Below, piece by piece: positions 17,749 to 25,660 of a DNA stretch of 64,000 nucleotides (positions within the stretch are counted from its first letter, which is position 1; every line of letters begins with the position of its first letter). The translations under genes were made by a program, and so were the position numbers. The notes under the pieces are model-generated. The model saw only the letters and a program-made list of their open reading frames with translations. It ran no database searches and was not told the DNA's origin. The DNA is from Aggregatilineales bacterium. Lineage in GTDB: Bacteria > Chloroflexota > Anaerolineae > Aggregatilineales > Phototrophicaceae. The stretch spans positions 124,001 through 188,000 of the forward strand of contig JAUQWZ010000034.1 of NCBI GenBank assembly GCA_030834905.1, written 5' to 3'.

Positions 17749-17819
17749 AAGTAAAAAGTTGAAAGTGCCAAGTGAAAAGTACGAACGCGAAGTTACTTTT
17801 GACTTTCAACTTTTTACTT
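17749..17819. repeat. Inverted repeat, AAGT/GAAAGT family, covering the elp3 stop codon
   Basis: Perfect 18-bp arms at 17749-17766 and 17802-17819 separated by 35 bases that contain further AAGT units. The right arm includes the stop codon of the Elp3 gene (17814-17816). It belongs to the same word family as 1-26 and 11600-11642. Confidence 0.85.
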
Positions 17820-19658
17820 TCCGCTTGTTTTGCTCAGTACTTTCTTTTGGTACAGCCCGCCGTCCTCAAAGCCCCGCTTGCGGTAGTAGCCGCGCGTGCC
17901 CACCGCGCTGATGACGGCGAGGCAGGCATAGCCGCGCTCGGCTGCCAGCTCCACCGCGCGCTCGATCAACTGCGTGCCCAGCCCGGCGTGCTGCGCCCTG
18001 CCCGGCGCGCTCTCGCCGATCTCCACCGACTGCCCGTAGACGTGGACTTCGCGGATCATCGCCGCGCCCGCCAGTTCATCGATCAGCGGCGGCACTTTCG
18101 GGTCGGGCAGCGACAGCCGCAGGAAACCGGCGATGCGGCGGTCAGGCGAGATGTACTGGAGGAACACCTCGTCGCCAGCGCTGGCGCGATACCACACTTC
18201 GTCGAGCGCGAACTGTTCCGGTGAAATGGCGCTGAAGCGCACCTCGCGGGCGCGAATGTCGCCTGAGCGCTGTCCGCGCGACTTGAGTTCGGCATCCACC
18301 AACTGGCGGAAATTAGTTGTTTTATTGCCCGCCACGATGTCAGTGCCGGGAATGTCGCGAATGACGCGGGTCAGACGGCAGTATTCCGGCGTCCGCCGGA
18401 AGCATTCCACCAGCACCCGCAGCAGTTCGTCCTGAGTGTAAGGTCGCCACGAGCCATCCAGATAGCGCTGCATCAGCGCCGCGCTTTCGATCAGCGAACA
18501 GGGGTAAATCTTCAGTTCGTCAGGGCGGAAATCGGGGTCGGCAAACAGCCGTTCGTAATCCTCGATGTCCATCTCCGGCGACGAGCCATAGAGATTGGGC
18601 ATCCAGTGAGCGTGAATTTTGAAGCCCGCCCGCCGCAGCAAACCTACCGCCCGCCGGGTCGCCGCGACGGTGTGCCCGCGACGGTTGAGCCGCAGCACAT
18701 CGTCGTTCAGGCTCTGGAAGCCAATCTGCACTTTGGTACAGCCCAGCCGCCGCACCCGCAGCACTTCTTCCTCGCTGATATGGTCGGGGCGGGTTTCGAT
18801 TACCAGCCCGACACAGCGGCAAACCGCCGTTTCGTTGCGCCGGTGCGCCGCTTCCAGTTCTTCCCAGGTGGCATATTCGTCCACCGGACTGCGCGGGCGC
18901 TCGCCTCGCGCGATTTCGGCTGCCAGTTCGCGCGAGCGCGCCATCTCATCGTGATAGACGGTCTGCACGACGTGGTTGTAAGTCTGCTCCAGCGCCGCGC
19001 CATCCACCCTGACGCTGACGGTGTTGCGCTCCGGGTGAAGCTGCGAGCTGCCGCGCAGGACTTCGCGGACAGCTTCTGTCTGGTCTATGCCGTCACCAAA
19101 ATCGTGCATAGCGTCGAAGATGCGCTTAATGAACCAGATCTGGTACGTCTCCGGGTAAAATGACCACGTACCGCCCAGCACGATGATCTCCAGCTTGTCG
19201 GTGGGATGTCCGGTGTTATAGTAGGCGCGCAGCCGGGTGTAGGTCTGCAAATATGGGTCGAAGCTGTTCTGCTCGGCGCGCATTGCCCCCGGCTCGTCCG
19301 AGAGATAGCTCTTGGGCATTCGCACGTCGTTCGGGCAGAAGATGCACTCGCCGGGACACGGGAACGGCTTGGTCAGCACCGTCACCGGCGTGACGCCGGA
19401 ACTGGTGCGCACCGGCTTCATCCGCAGCCGTTCCACCACCGACGGATCGAACGGGGGCAGATCGTTTCCGGCAAACGCCCGGTAAGCGCGGATCAGTTCG
19501 TCGCGGCTGTATACCCGGTCACCAGATTTGCGAACATGCTTCTTGACGACCTTGTCCAGCGACTTCGCGGTGATACCAGAGTCGCGCACAACCTCGTTCA
19601 GAATGTTCACCAGAATGGCGCGGTGTTGTTCCAGATCAAGCGTGAATTTGTGAGACAT
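17814..19658 (-). CDS. elp3: Elp3-family radical SAM/GNAT tRNA uridine(34) modification enzyme
   Basis: A 614-residue bacterial Elp3. In eukaryotes, archaea and some bacteria Elp3 installs 5-carboxymethyl on wobble uridine 34, using S-adenosylmethionine and acetyl-CoA. The N-terminal tRNA-binding segment (1-90) is followed by the radical SAM cluster motif CPGECIFC (Cys101, Cys105, Cys108) and the Elp3 phrases SYLSDEPGAMRAEQNSFDPY, VLGGTWSFYP, GLVIETRPDHI and KIYPCSLIESA. The GNAT domain occupies about 465-610, with GLGTQLIERAVELAAERG as the acetyl-CoA loop and GYYRKRGFED at the end. All parts of the family are present. The stop codon sits within an inverted repeat. A Trm9-like methyltransferase is encoded 0.7 kb away. 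Confidence 0.96.
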   Translation of the reverse strand: MSHKFTLDLEQHRAILVNILNEVVRDSGITAKSLDKVVKKHVRKSGDRVYSRDELIRAYRAFAGNDLPPFDPSVVERLRMKPVRTSSGVTPVTVLTKPFPCPGECIFCPNDVRMPKSYLSDEPGAMRAEQNSFDPYLQTYTRLRAYYNTGHPTDKLEIIVLGGTWSFYPETYQIWFIKRIFDAMHDFGDGIDQTEAVREVLRGSSQLHPERNTVSVRVDGAALEQTYNHVVQTVYHDEMARSRELAAEIARGERPRSPVDEYATWEELEAAHRRNETAVCRCVGLVIETRPDHISEEEVLRVRRLGCTKVQIGFQSLNDDVLRLNRRGHTVAATRRAVGLLRRAGFKIHAHWMPNLYGSSPEMDIEDYERLFADPDFRPDELKIYPCSLIESAALMQRYLDGSWRPYTQDELLRVLVECFRRTPEYCRLTRVIRDIPGTDIVAGNKTTNFRQLVDAELKSRGQRSGDIRAREVRFSAISPEQFALDEVWYRASAGDEVFLQYISPDRRIAGFLRLSLPDPKVPPLIDELAGAAMIREVHVYGQSVEIGESAPGRAQHAGLGTQLIERAVELAAERGYACLAVISAVGTRGYYRKRGFEDGGLYQKKVLSKTSGK

Positions 19659-19737
19659 GACACATCAAATCATATTCGGTCATGTGATTCTACCTGAAGA
19701 CAGGGCGTAAACCACCCTGAAAACGTGAAGAAGAAAC

Positions 19738-19830
19738 TTAACGCAAAGCCGCAATGAAGAAAGGAAGGGCGCAGAGCAAGGATATATTTCCCTCTGCGTC
19801 TTTCTTTTTCTCTTTGCGCCTTTGCGTTAA
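19738..19830. repeat. Inverted repeat, TTAACGCAAAG family
   Basis: Arms TTAACGCAAAG (19738-19748) and its complement (19820-19830) enclose further CGCAGAG/CTCTGCG and AAAGAAAG-like units, giving a 93-bp imperfect palindrome of short iterated words. It lies between the elp3 start and the 3' end of the DUF3566-like gene. Confidence 0.8.
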
Positions 19831-19847
19831 ATCCCTTTCCCTAATCT

Positions 19848-20264
19848 TTATCTTTTCCGCTTCTCGTAGCCGTACATCTCCGCCTCAATCTCGTCCAGCA
19901 GCCCGCTTCCGGTGCTGATGGTTTCCAGTTCCAGCCCGCCCACCCAGCGCGCCGTCAGGTTGTAGAAGAATGCTATCAGCGCGAAGCCCAGACCGCCAAA
20001 CACCGCCCCAAAAACCACCGCCATCGCATAGAACAGGCACAGCGTTCCCAGACCGATGAGCGAAAATGCCCGCATTGCCTCAATCGCGGATGCCGACTGA
20101 CCGGGCGAATAGACCTCAATGCTGGCAGCGCTGGTGATCAGATTCAGAAAAGCCGCTTGAATCAGAAACGCAAGCAAGCCAAAGACGATGGCGAGCAGCC
20201 CATTGACCACAAATCCCACTTTGAACGCCGATCCAACCCCGATACGTCTGAGTACTACCATCAT
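19848..20264 (-). CDS. Small membrane protein, DUF3566-like
   Basis: A 138-residue protein with three hydrophobic segments (residues 14-38, 62-88 and 88-112). Its N-terminal RIGVGSAFKVGFVVNGLLAIVFG resembles the DUF3566 family of small membrane proteins, known mainly from Actinobacteria and Chloroflexota. A GAGGT ribosome-binding site precedes paired ATG codons at 20264 and 20261, so the second Met may be the true start. The function is unknown. It is divergent from the Trm9-like methyltransferase. Confidence 0.7.
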   Translation of the reverse strand: MMVVLRRIGVGSAFKVGFVVNGLLAIVFGLLAFLIQAAFLNLITSAASIEVYSPGQSASAIEAMRAFSLIGLGTLCLFYAMAVVFGAVFGGLGFALIAFFYNLTARWVGGLELETISTGSGLLDEIEAEMYGYEKRKR

Positions 20265-20274
20265 GACCTCATCA

Positions 20275-20304
20275 TTGAGAAGCTGTTGAAGTCTCCACTA
20301 TACT
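20275..20304 (+). promoter_or_regulatory. Promoter of the Trm9-like methyltransferase gene
   Basis: TTGAGA at 20275-20280, an 18-bp spacer and TATACT at 20299-20304. The start site would fall about 27 bp before the GTG start codon. Confidence 0.6.
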
Positions 20305-20337
20305 CTTATACAGGGCTTCTTATGCTGAAGGCATGGC

Positions 20338-21063
20338 GTGGACGAGCACACTATCCGGCGGCTGAACGGCATCAACCGCGACTTTTACGCCGCTGTCGCC
20401 GCCGACTTTGACGCGACTCGCGGGCAGGCGTGGGTCGGCTGGGAACGGCTGCTGCCGCTGCTCCAGCCGCCGCTGTCCGTCCTCGATGTCGGCTGCGGCA
20501 ACGGGCGTTTTGGTCTGTTTCTGGCGCGGCAGTCTGGCGGGCAGCTTCGCTATCACGGCATTGACAGCAGCCCGGCGCTGCTGGAACGGGCGCGGCAGTC
20601 GCTCGCCAGCATGGATGCGACGCTCGAACAGCGTGATATCGTCGAGCAGCCGCCCGACACTGGCGAATACGATCTGGTGGCGCTGTTCGGCGTGCTGCAT
20701 CACGTTCCGGGCGCGGCGCGGCGGCTGCTGCTGCTGCGGGCGCTGGCGGAACGGGTCGCCGCTGGCGGCTTGCTGGTCTTCACCTGCTGGCGCTTCTACG
20801 AGTTCGAGCGCTTTCGCCAGCGCATCGTCCCCTTTCCCGATGACCTGAAGGTCGAAGCGGGCGATTATTTGCTGGATTGGCGGCGCGGCGTGACCGCCCT
20901 GCGCTACTGTCATGACGTGGACGACGCCGAGCTGGCGCGGCTCATCGCTGCTACCGGACTTACCCCCGCGCTTCAATACCGCGCCGACGGACAAACCGGC
21001 GATTTGAACCTGTACGTCGTGCTTTCTAAACCGCCAAGACGCCAAAATCGCCAAGAAGGCTGA
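20338..21063 (+). CDS. Class I SAM methyltransferase resembling Trm9/ABH8 (wobble-uridine carboxymethyl O-methyltransferase)
   Basis: A 241-residue methyltransferase. Motif I VLDVGCGNGRFGLFLA is at 48-63 and the acidic ligand is GIDSS (74-78). The pre-motif region NRDFYAAVAADFDATRGQAW matches the Trm9 pattern of an FSxTRxxxW segment before motif I. The C-terminus has GDYLLDW and RYCHDVDDAELARLIAATG, then NLYVVL, parallel to the Trm9 RYYHxFxxGEL and GxxxxNW elements. Trm9 methylates the cm5U34 made by Elongator, and elp3 is nearby on the opposite strand. The start is GTG at 20338, with AAGG 7 bp upstream. The last 11 residues (231-241) are encoded within an inverted repeat. Confidence 0.75.
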   Translation: MDEHTIRRLNGINRDFYAAVAADFDATRGQAWVGWERLLPLLQPPLSVLDVGCGNGRFGLFLARQSGGQLRYHGIDSSPALLERARQSLASMDATLEQRDIVEQPPDTGEYDLVALFGVLHHVPGAARRLLLLRALAERVAAGGLLVFTCWRFYEFERFRQRIVPFPDDLKVEAGDYLLDWRRGVTALRYCHDVDDAELARLIAATGLTPALQYRADGQTGDLNLYVVLSKPPRRQNRQEG

Positions 21064-21099
21064 CCAAATACCTTTGACGTTCCTGGCGTCTTGGCGGTT
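21029..21099. repeat. Inverted repeat, AACCGCCAAGACGCCA family
   Basis: Perfect 16-bp arms at 21029-21044 and 21084-21099, with an additional ATCGCCAAGAAGG unit between. The left arm and spacer encode the C-terminal tail of the Trm9-like protein. The right arm lies in the leader of trmB. Confidence 0.9.
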
Positions 21100-21157
21100 C
21101 AAATCGCTTTTGATTTCGCCGTTTTAATTCAGGCTGCGCGCGCGTACAATTTCGCCT

Positions 21158-22171
21158 ATGACGACACCTATACAGAACCAGAAACTCGACAGCCTGCTGA
21201 TGCCCTGGCACACCGATTGGACGGCGCTGTTCGGGACCGACCGTCCGCTGATCCTCGAAATCGGTTTTGGCTACGGGGCATTTCTGTTTCACCTTGCCCG
21301 CCAGCACCCTCAGTCAAACATCGTCGGCATCGAAATCTCGAACCGCTGTCTGGTGAAAGTGGAAGGCAGGCTGGCGCGCGAATCGTTCCCGAACGTGCGC
21401 GTCATTCATTCGCGGGCGGAAACCGCCCTCAACCACCTGTTCGTGCCAGAGTCGCTGACGGAGATTCACATCAATTTTCCCGATCCCTGGTTCAAGACCG
21501 ATCATGCCCGCCGCCGCCTGATGCAGCGCGACACGCTTGACGCGATGGTCAGCCGCTTGCAGCCAAACGGCAGCCTGTATCTGGCGACCGACATCATCGC
21601 CTATGCTGAAATGAGCGCCGAACTGCTGGCAGCAACGCCGGGACTGACAAACCAGCTCGCGTCGCCCTGGGTAAACAGCCTGCCGGGACGGGTGACCACC
21701 AAGTATGAAGCCAGGGCGCGCGCCGAAGGGCGTTCATGCTATTATTTCGCCTATCGTCGCAATGACGTTCCCGCGCCCGCTGTGCCAGTGATCAAGGATC
21801 TGGATATGCCCCACATGGTCTTTACCACGCCGCTTTCGCTCGATGACATGCGGGATCGCTTTGAGGCGTTCCACCACAACGACGGTGATGTTCATATCGG
21901 CTACAGCGCGGTCTTTCGTGGTGAATACACGCTGCTGTTTGAAATCCACGTCAACGAGCCGACCATCAGCCAGCACACAGCACTGCTGCTTACCCAGCGC
22001 CAGGTGGAAAACGAGTACACGCTGCAACTGGCGTCGTTTGGTCACGCGCGCCCCACCGAAGGCGTCCACGCGGCAGTTTACGCGCTCGGAAGCTGGCTGT
22101 TAAGCCTGCATCCAGACGCGCAGGTTGTGAAGCAGAAGCTGCGCCCGGATGTCAGCGCCGGGGCAACCTGA
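21158..22171 (+). CDS. trmB: tRNA (guanine46-N7)-methyltransferase with a C-terminal extension
   Basis: A 337-residue TrmB. Residues 30-200 are the catalytic domain: SAM motif LEIGFGYGAFLFHLAR, GIEISNRC, and HINFPDPWFKTDHARRR, corresponding to the family motif FPDPWxKxRHxKRR. TTKYEARARAEG near 187-198 completes the active-site region. It methylates N7 of G46 in the tRNA variable loop. Ordinary TrmB is about 210-240 residues. Here about 125 extra residues (from about 212) form an additional mostly beta domain of the type known in some thermophile and Chloroflexota TrmB proteins. It is 94 bp downstream of the Trm9-like gene. Confidence 0.93.
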   Translation: MTTPIQNQKLDSLLMPWHTDWTALFGTDRPLILEIGFGYGAFLFHLARQHPQSNIVGIEISNRCLVKVEGRLARESFPNVRVIHSRAETALNHLFVPESLTEIHINFPDPWFKTDHARRRLMQRDTLDAMVSRLQPNGSLYLATDIIAYAEMSAELLAATPGLTNQLASPWVNSLPGRVTTKYEARARAEGRSCYYFAYRRNDVPAPAVPVIKDLDMPHMVFTTPLSLDDMRDRFEAFHHNDGDVHIGYSAVFRGEYTLLFEIHVNEPTISQHTALLLTQRQVENEYTLQLASFGHARPTEGVHAAVYALGSWLLSLHPDAQVVKQKLRPDVSAGAT

Positions 22172-22179
22172 CAGCAAAA

Positions 22180-22200
22180 AAGCCGCAGTCCGCGGCTTCA
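22180..22200. terminator. Bidirectional terminator between trmB and exoD-like gene
   Basis: A 7-bp stem AAGCCGC/GCGGCTT with a 5-base loop (22180-22198), preceded by A6 on the plus strand. It sits between two convergent genes. Confidence 0.7.
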
Positions 22201-22235
22201 TAAGTGGATCGATTGATTGTACGGATCGCCAGCGT

Positions 22236-22874
22236 CTAGCCGCCGATCAGCGCCATAATCCCCTGTCCTGCCAGCAAAGCACCGATGAACAGCGCGCCAA
22301 AATAGATAATCGTCGCTACGTTCATCAGATGTCCGGCAATGATGAACAACCCGTCGCGCTGTAAGATTCCCACCGCCAGAAACAGGATGGCGAAAGCGGG
22401 CAGCGTGTTGGAAAACGGAACCAAGCCAAATGGAAACAGCAGCAGGATGCCGCCCAGCACCAGCGCCAGCCCATTGATGCGGTTGATGACGGCGCCATCG
22501 GTGAGCACCAGCAGACGCGGGCGAATCAGCCGGTCGAGCCGGGCAAACATAGTCGCGCCTTTTTCCATCGCCTGAATCAGACTGTCAGTTGCCAGCATCC
22601 GGTTCATCAGGCGGGCGGGCAGCCAGGGCAGGCGGTTCACCGTCACCCCGATGCCGATCAGAATGATGACCAGCCCAAAAACGGTGCTGACGCCGGGAAT
22701 GGAAACCGGCAGCAGAAACGGAACGGTCAGGAACATGCAAAACAGCAGCAGCCCCTGCTCGCCGATAAGTTCCATCAACTGGCGCAGCGTAATCGCATCC
22801 CCTTGAATCGAGCTTGCGGTACGCGACAACGCCTCGCTTAAGGTGCTGCCAGTATCCTGAAATTCAACTGCCAT
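22236..22874 (-). CDS. ExoD-family membrane protein
   Basis: A 212-residue membrane protein of the ExoD family (named for exopolysaccharide synthesis in rhizobia, biochemical function unknown). The soluble N-terminus with LSEALSRTASSIQGDAITLRQ and the first hydrophobic stretch PFLLPVSIPGVSTVFG are characteristic, and about four hydrophobic helices follow. An AGGAG ribosome-binding site precedes the ATG. Confidence 0.85.
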   Translation of the reverse strand: MAVEFQDTGSTLSEALSRTASSIQGDAITLRQLMELIGEQGLLLFCMFLTVPFLLPVSIPGVSTVFGLVIILIGIGVTVNRLPWLPARLMNRMLATDSLIQAMEKGATMFARLDRLIRPRLLVLTDGAVINRINGLALVLGGILLLFPFGLVPFSNTLPAFAILFLAVGILQRDGLFIIAGHLMNVATIIYFGALFIGALLAGQGIMALIGG

Positions 22875-22919
22875 GAAAACTCCTCTTGACTATCTGTGTT
22901 CAACTGCGCCCAACAGTCA

Positions 22920-22948
22920 ATAATGATGGACAAACAATATATCGTCAA
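22920..22948 (-). promoter_or_regulatory. Promoter of the exoD-like gene
   Basis: On the minus strand, TTGACG (22948-22943), a 17-bp spacer and CATTAT (22925-22920), about 45 bp upstream of the start codon. Confidence 0.6.
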
Positions 22949-23026
22949 TATTGAAAGCCCTGAGCACCCCGACAGATGCACAGTGAAAACCACCCGCGCA
23001 GCACCGTATTCGCCAGTCGCAGACAG

Positions 23027-23055
23027 TTGCATTCGACCCGATTTTCGGCTAAAAT
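23027..23055 (+). promoter_or_regulatory. Promoter of the VOC gene
   Basis: TTGCAT at 23027-23032, a 17-bp spacer and TAAAAT at 23050-23055, about 37 bp upstream of the ATG at 23093. Confidence 0.65.
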
Positions 23056-23092
23056 TAGAACAGATGTACAATAATTCACAGGCAAACTTAAG

Positions 23093-23506
23093 ATGTTCAC
23101 TCCTGTGCTGCGTGTCCGCGATGTCGAGCAGAGTCTGGCATTCTACACCCGGGTATTGGGCTTCCAGGGTGAGGGGGGATTGCCCGGACTCGATGGAAAA
23201 ACTATCTTTGCCGAAGCCTGGCTGGGCGACGCCAGAATCATGCTGGCGCGGCGCGCCGGAGAGAGCAGCCTGTTTCCCGCCGCCTGCGGCGTTGAGCTGT
23301 ACCTAACGCTGCCCGACACGCTGGAAATCCAGCAGTTTTACGCGGCGCTGAAAGCGCGTCAGGTGTCGATTGTCGAAGACCTGCACGATGAATTGTGGGG
23401 CGACCGCGCCTTCACCATCGCCGACCCCGACGGCTACCGGCTGATCATCGCGCAGCCGATCCGCTACGCCGCCAGCGTCCCGCTTGCGCAGCGTCATATC
23501 GCCTAA
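23093..23506 (+). CDS. VOC (glyoxalase/dioxygenase superfamily) protein
   Basis: A 137-residue single VOC module. Two beta-alpha-beta-beta-beta halves are visible: LRVRDVEQSLAFYTRVLGF at the start, and WGDRAFTIADPDGYRLII at the end, where the DPDG turn and preceding residues are typical. Such proteins include antibiotic-binding, lyase and isomerase members, and the substrate cannot be assigned. A copy of the ACCACTAAGACACA repeat follows its stop codon. Confidence 0.88.
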   Translation: MFTPVLRVRDVEQSLAFYTRVLGFQGEGGLPGLDGKTIFAEAWLGDARIMLARRAGESSLFPAACGVELYLTLPDTLEIQQFYAALKARQVSIVEDLHDELWGDRAFTIADPDGYRLIIAQPIRYAASVPLAQRHIA

Positions 23507-23525
23507 AACAACGCGGAGTAGTGTT

Positions 23526-23553
23526 GAACCACTAAGACACAAAGGACACGAAG
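23526..23553. repeat. GAACCACTAAGACACA-type repeat (copy 1)
   Basis: A short iterated sequence of CAC-AAG units starting GAACCACTAAGACACA, 20 bp after the VOC stop codon. The same wording follows the SufE gene at 25464-25484. Confidence 0.7.
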
Positions 23554-23640
23554 CGGGAATCCCGGTGGTTCATATCCTTTTGGACATCGCGCTGTTTTTT
23601 GTTACAGTATCCATAAATCACGCGAACAGGCAGACAACCC

Positions 23641-24060
23641 ATGCAGCATCTCAACACCCTGGCGCAGGTTGCGAGCGCCGCCTCGACGCTGGCGGAACTC
23701 ACGCGGAAATCGACCCATTACCGCTTTAACACCGGCGGCGACACCACCTTTTATCTCGACGTATCTCATGCCGAGGTGCGGGTGCTGCGCCACGGCGAGC
23801 CGATCATCGAAGTGGACGCCATGCTGCAAGCGCCGTTCGCCTGGCGCATGGTGTCCGATCAGGACGACGCGGGCGTGTACGTCGTTGCCCGGCGGCGTCC
23901 GGTAGTCGGCGGGCTGGCGGGCGCTTTGTTCAGCGTCGTCGTGCCGTATCAGGCGCACCTCGTCCTCAAGCTCGAACACTGCCGCCTGTGTCTGGAAGCG
24001 GTGACCGGCACCTTCCAGGTTTCACCCGTCAGCGCCGAAATGGTCATCGCGCCTGGGTAA
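23641..24060 (+). CDS. Uncharacterised protein
   Basis: A 139-residue protein that I do not recognise. It has alternating short beta-type stretches (TTFYLDVSHAEVRVLRHG, GVYVVARRRP) and one hydrophobic segment near residues 88-103 (GGLAGALFSVVVPYQ), followed by HLVLKLEHCRLCLE. There is no signal peptide. The overall pattern suggests an all-beta domain, perhaps related to repetitive bactofilin- or DUF4097-like adhesin folds, but this is only a guess from strand periodicity. Confidence 0.65.
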   Translation: MQHLNTLAQVASAASTLAELTRKSTHYRFNTGGDTTFYLDVSHAEVRVLRHGEPIIEVDAMLQAPFAWRMVSDQDDAGVYVVARRRPVVGGLAGALFSVVVPYQAHLVLKLEHCRLCLEAVTGTFQVSPVSAEMVIAPG

Positions 24061-24144
24061 GATTGGGTTGTGTTCGCGCGACTAAACTTTCGCTACACGG
24101 CTTATCTGCCGCGCATCTTTACCCACCAATGATAGGAGAGTCTC

Positions 24145-25011
<867 letters not shown>

Positions 25012-25015
25012 GCCA

Positions 25016-25465
25016 ATGCCCGAATATCCACAACCACTGGTCGAAGTGGTCGAAGACATGGAATCGATCACCGACCGCAGCGAGCGCGCCGACCTGCTGA
25101 TCGAGACGGCTGACCGTTTCGACAGCGTGCGCGTGCCGCCTGAGATCGCCACCAAGCCGTATCCTGAGTCCGCCCGCGCGCCCGCCTGCGAGTCCGAGGC
25201 GTTCGTCTGGGCGATTGACCAGCCGGACGGCACGCTCAAATATTACTTCGACGTGCTCAACCCGCAGGGGTTATCGGCGATGGCAATGTCGGTCATCCTG
25301 GGCGAAACGCTGTCCGGTCAGCCGCTGGAACAGGTCGCCCATGTGCCCGGCGACATCGTCTTTCGCGTCTTCGGCAAGGAACTGACGATGGGCAAAGGCG
25401 CGGGGCTGATGGGCATTCTGTCGCTGGTGCAGCACGAAGCGCGAAAACGACTCAGGAACGACTGA
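25016..25465 (+). CDS. SufE-like sulfur acceptor protein
   Basis: A 149-residue SufE-family protein. The fold landmarks are DRSERADLLIE, the sulfur-accepting Cys58 in PACESEAFVW (canonical GCxSxVW), YYFDVLNPQGLSAMAMSVI, and a C-terminal GLMGILSLVQHEARKRL. SufE normally relays persulfide sulfur from the cysteine desulfurase SufS to the SufBCD scaffold. Here the adjacent gene is a rhodanese, 4 bp upstream, suggesting that thiosulfate could be the sulfur source. The start MPEYPQPL was chosen because the upstream in-frame Met lies within the rhodanese gene. Confidence 0.87.
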   Translation: MPEYPQPLVEVVEDMESITDRSERADLLIETADRFDSVRVPPEIATKPYPESARAPACESEAFVWAIDQPDGTLKYYFDVLNPQGLSAMAMSVILGETLSGQPLEQVAHVPGDIVFRVFGKELTMGKGAGLMGILSLVQHEARKRLRND

Positions 25466-25484
25466 ACCACTAAGACACAGAGAA
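25464..25484. repeat. GAACCACTAAGACACA-type repeat (copy 2)
   Basis: Begins within the SufE stop codon (TGAACCACTAAGACACA) and matches the copy at 23526-23553. Confidence 0.7.
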
Positions 25485-25501
25485 TACCAGGAAATTGTAG
25501 G

Positions 25502-25525
25502 GGCGAGCCGGTGGCTCGCCTTTTT
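25502..25525 (+). terminator. Intrinsic terminator after the rhodanese-SufE operon
   Basis: An 8-bp stem GGCGAGCC/GGCTCGCC with a 3-base loop followed by TTTTT. It is embedded in a GTAGGGGCGA-type repeat resembling the one at 38963-38984. Confidence 0.85.
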
Positions 25526-25660
25526 GTTATGTGACACAGCTTATGTGACACCACCCGCTTGACCATTCTCACGCCGCAGGCGATACTTAGCACAGACATC
25601 TGGAGCAGGCACATGACCGAGAAAAATGAAGGCTAACATTCGCTTCCAAATCGAACCCAC

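Noticed and set aside
17682..17771. N-terminal extension of the Thr/Pro-rich membrane protein
   Set aside because: The upstream Met falls in the inverted repeat and encodes sequence unlike a signal; the ATG at 17681 directly precedes the basic-plus-helix anchor.
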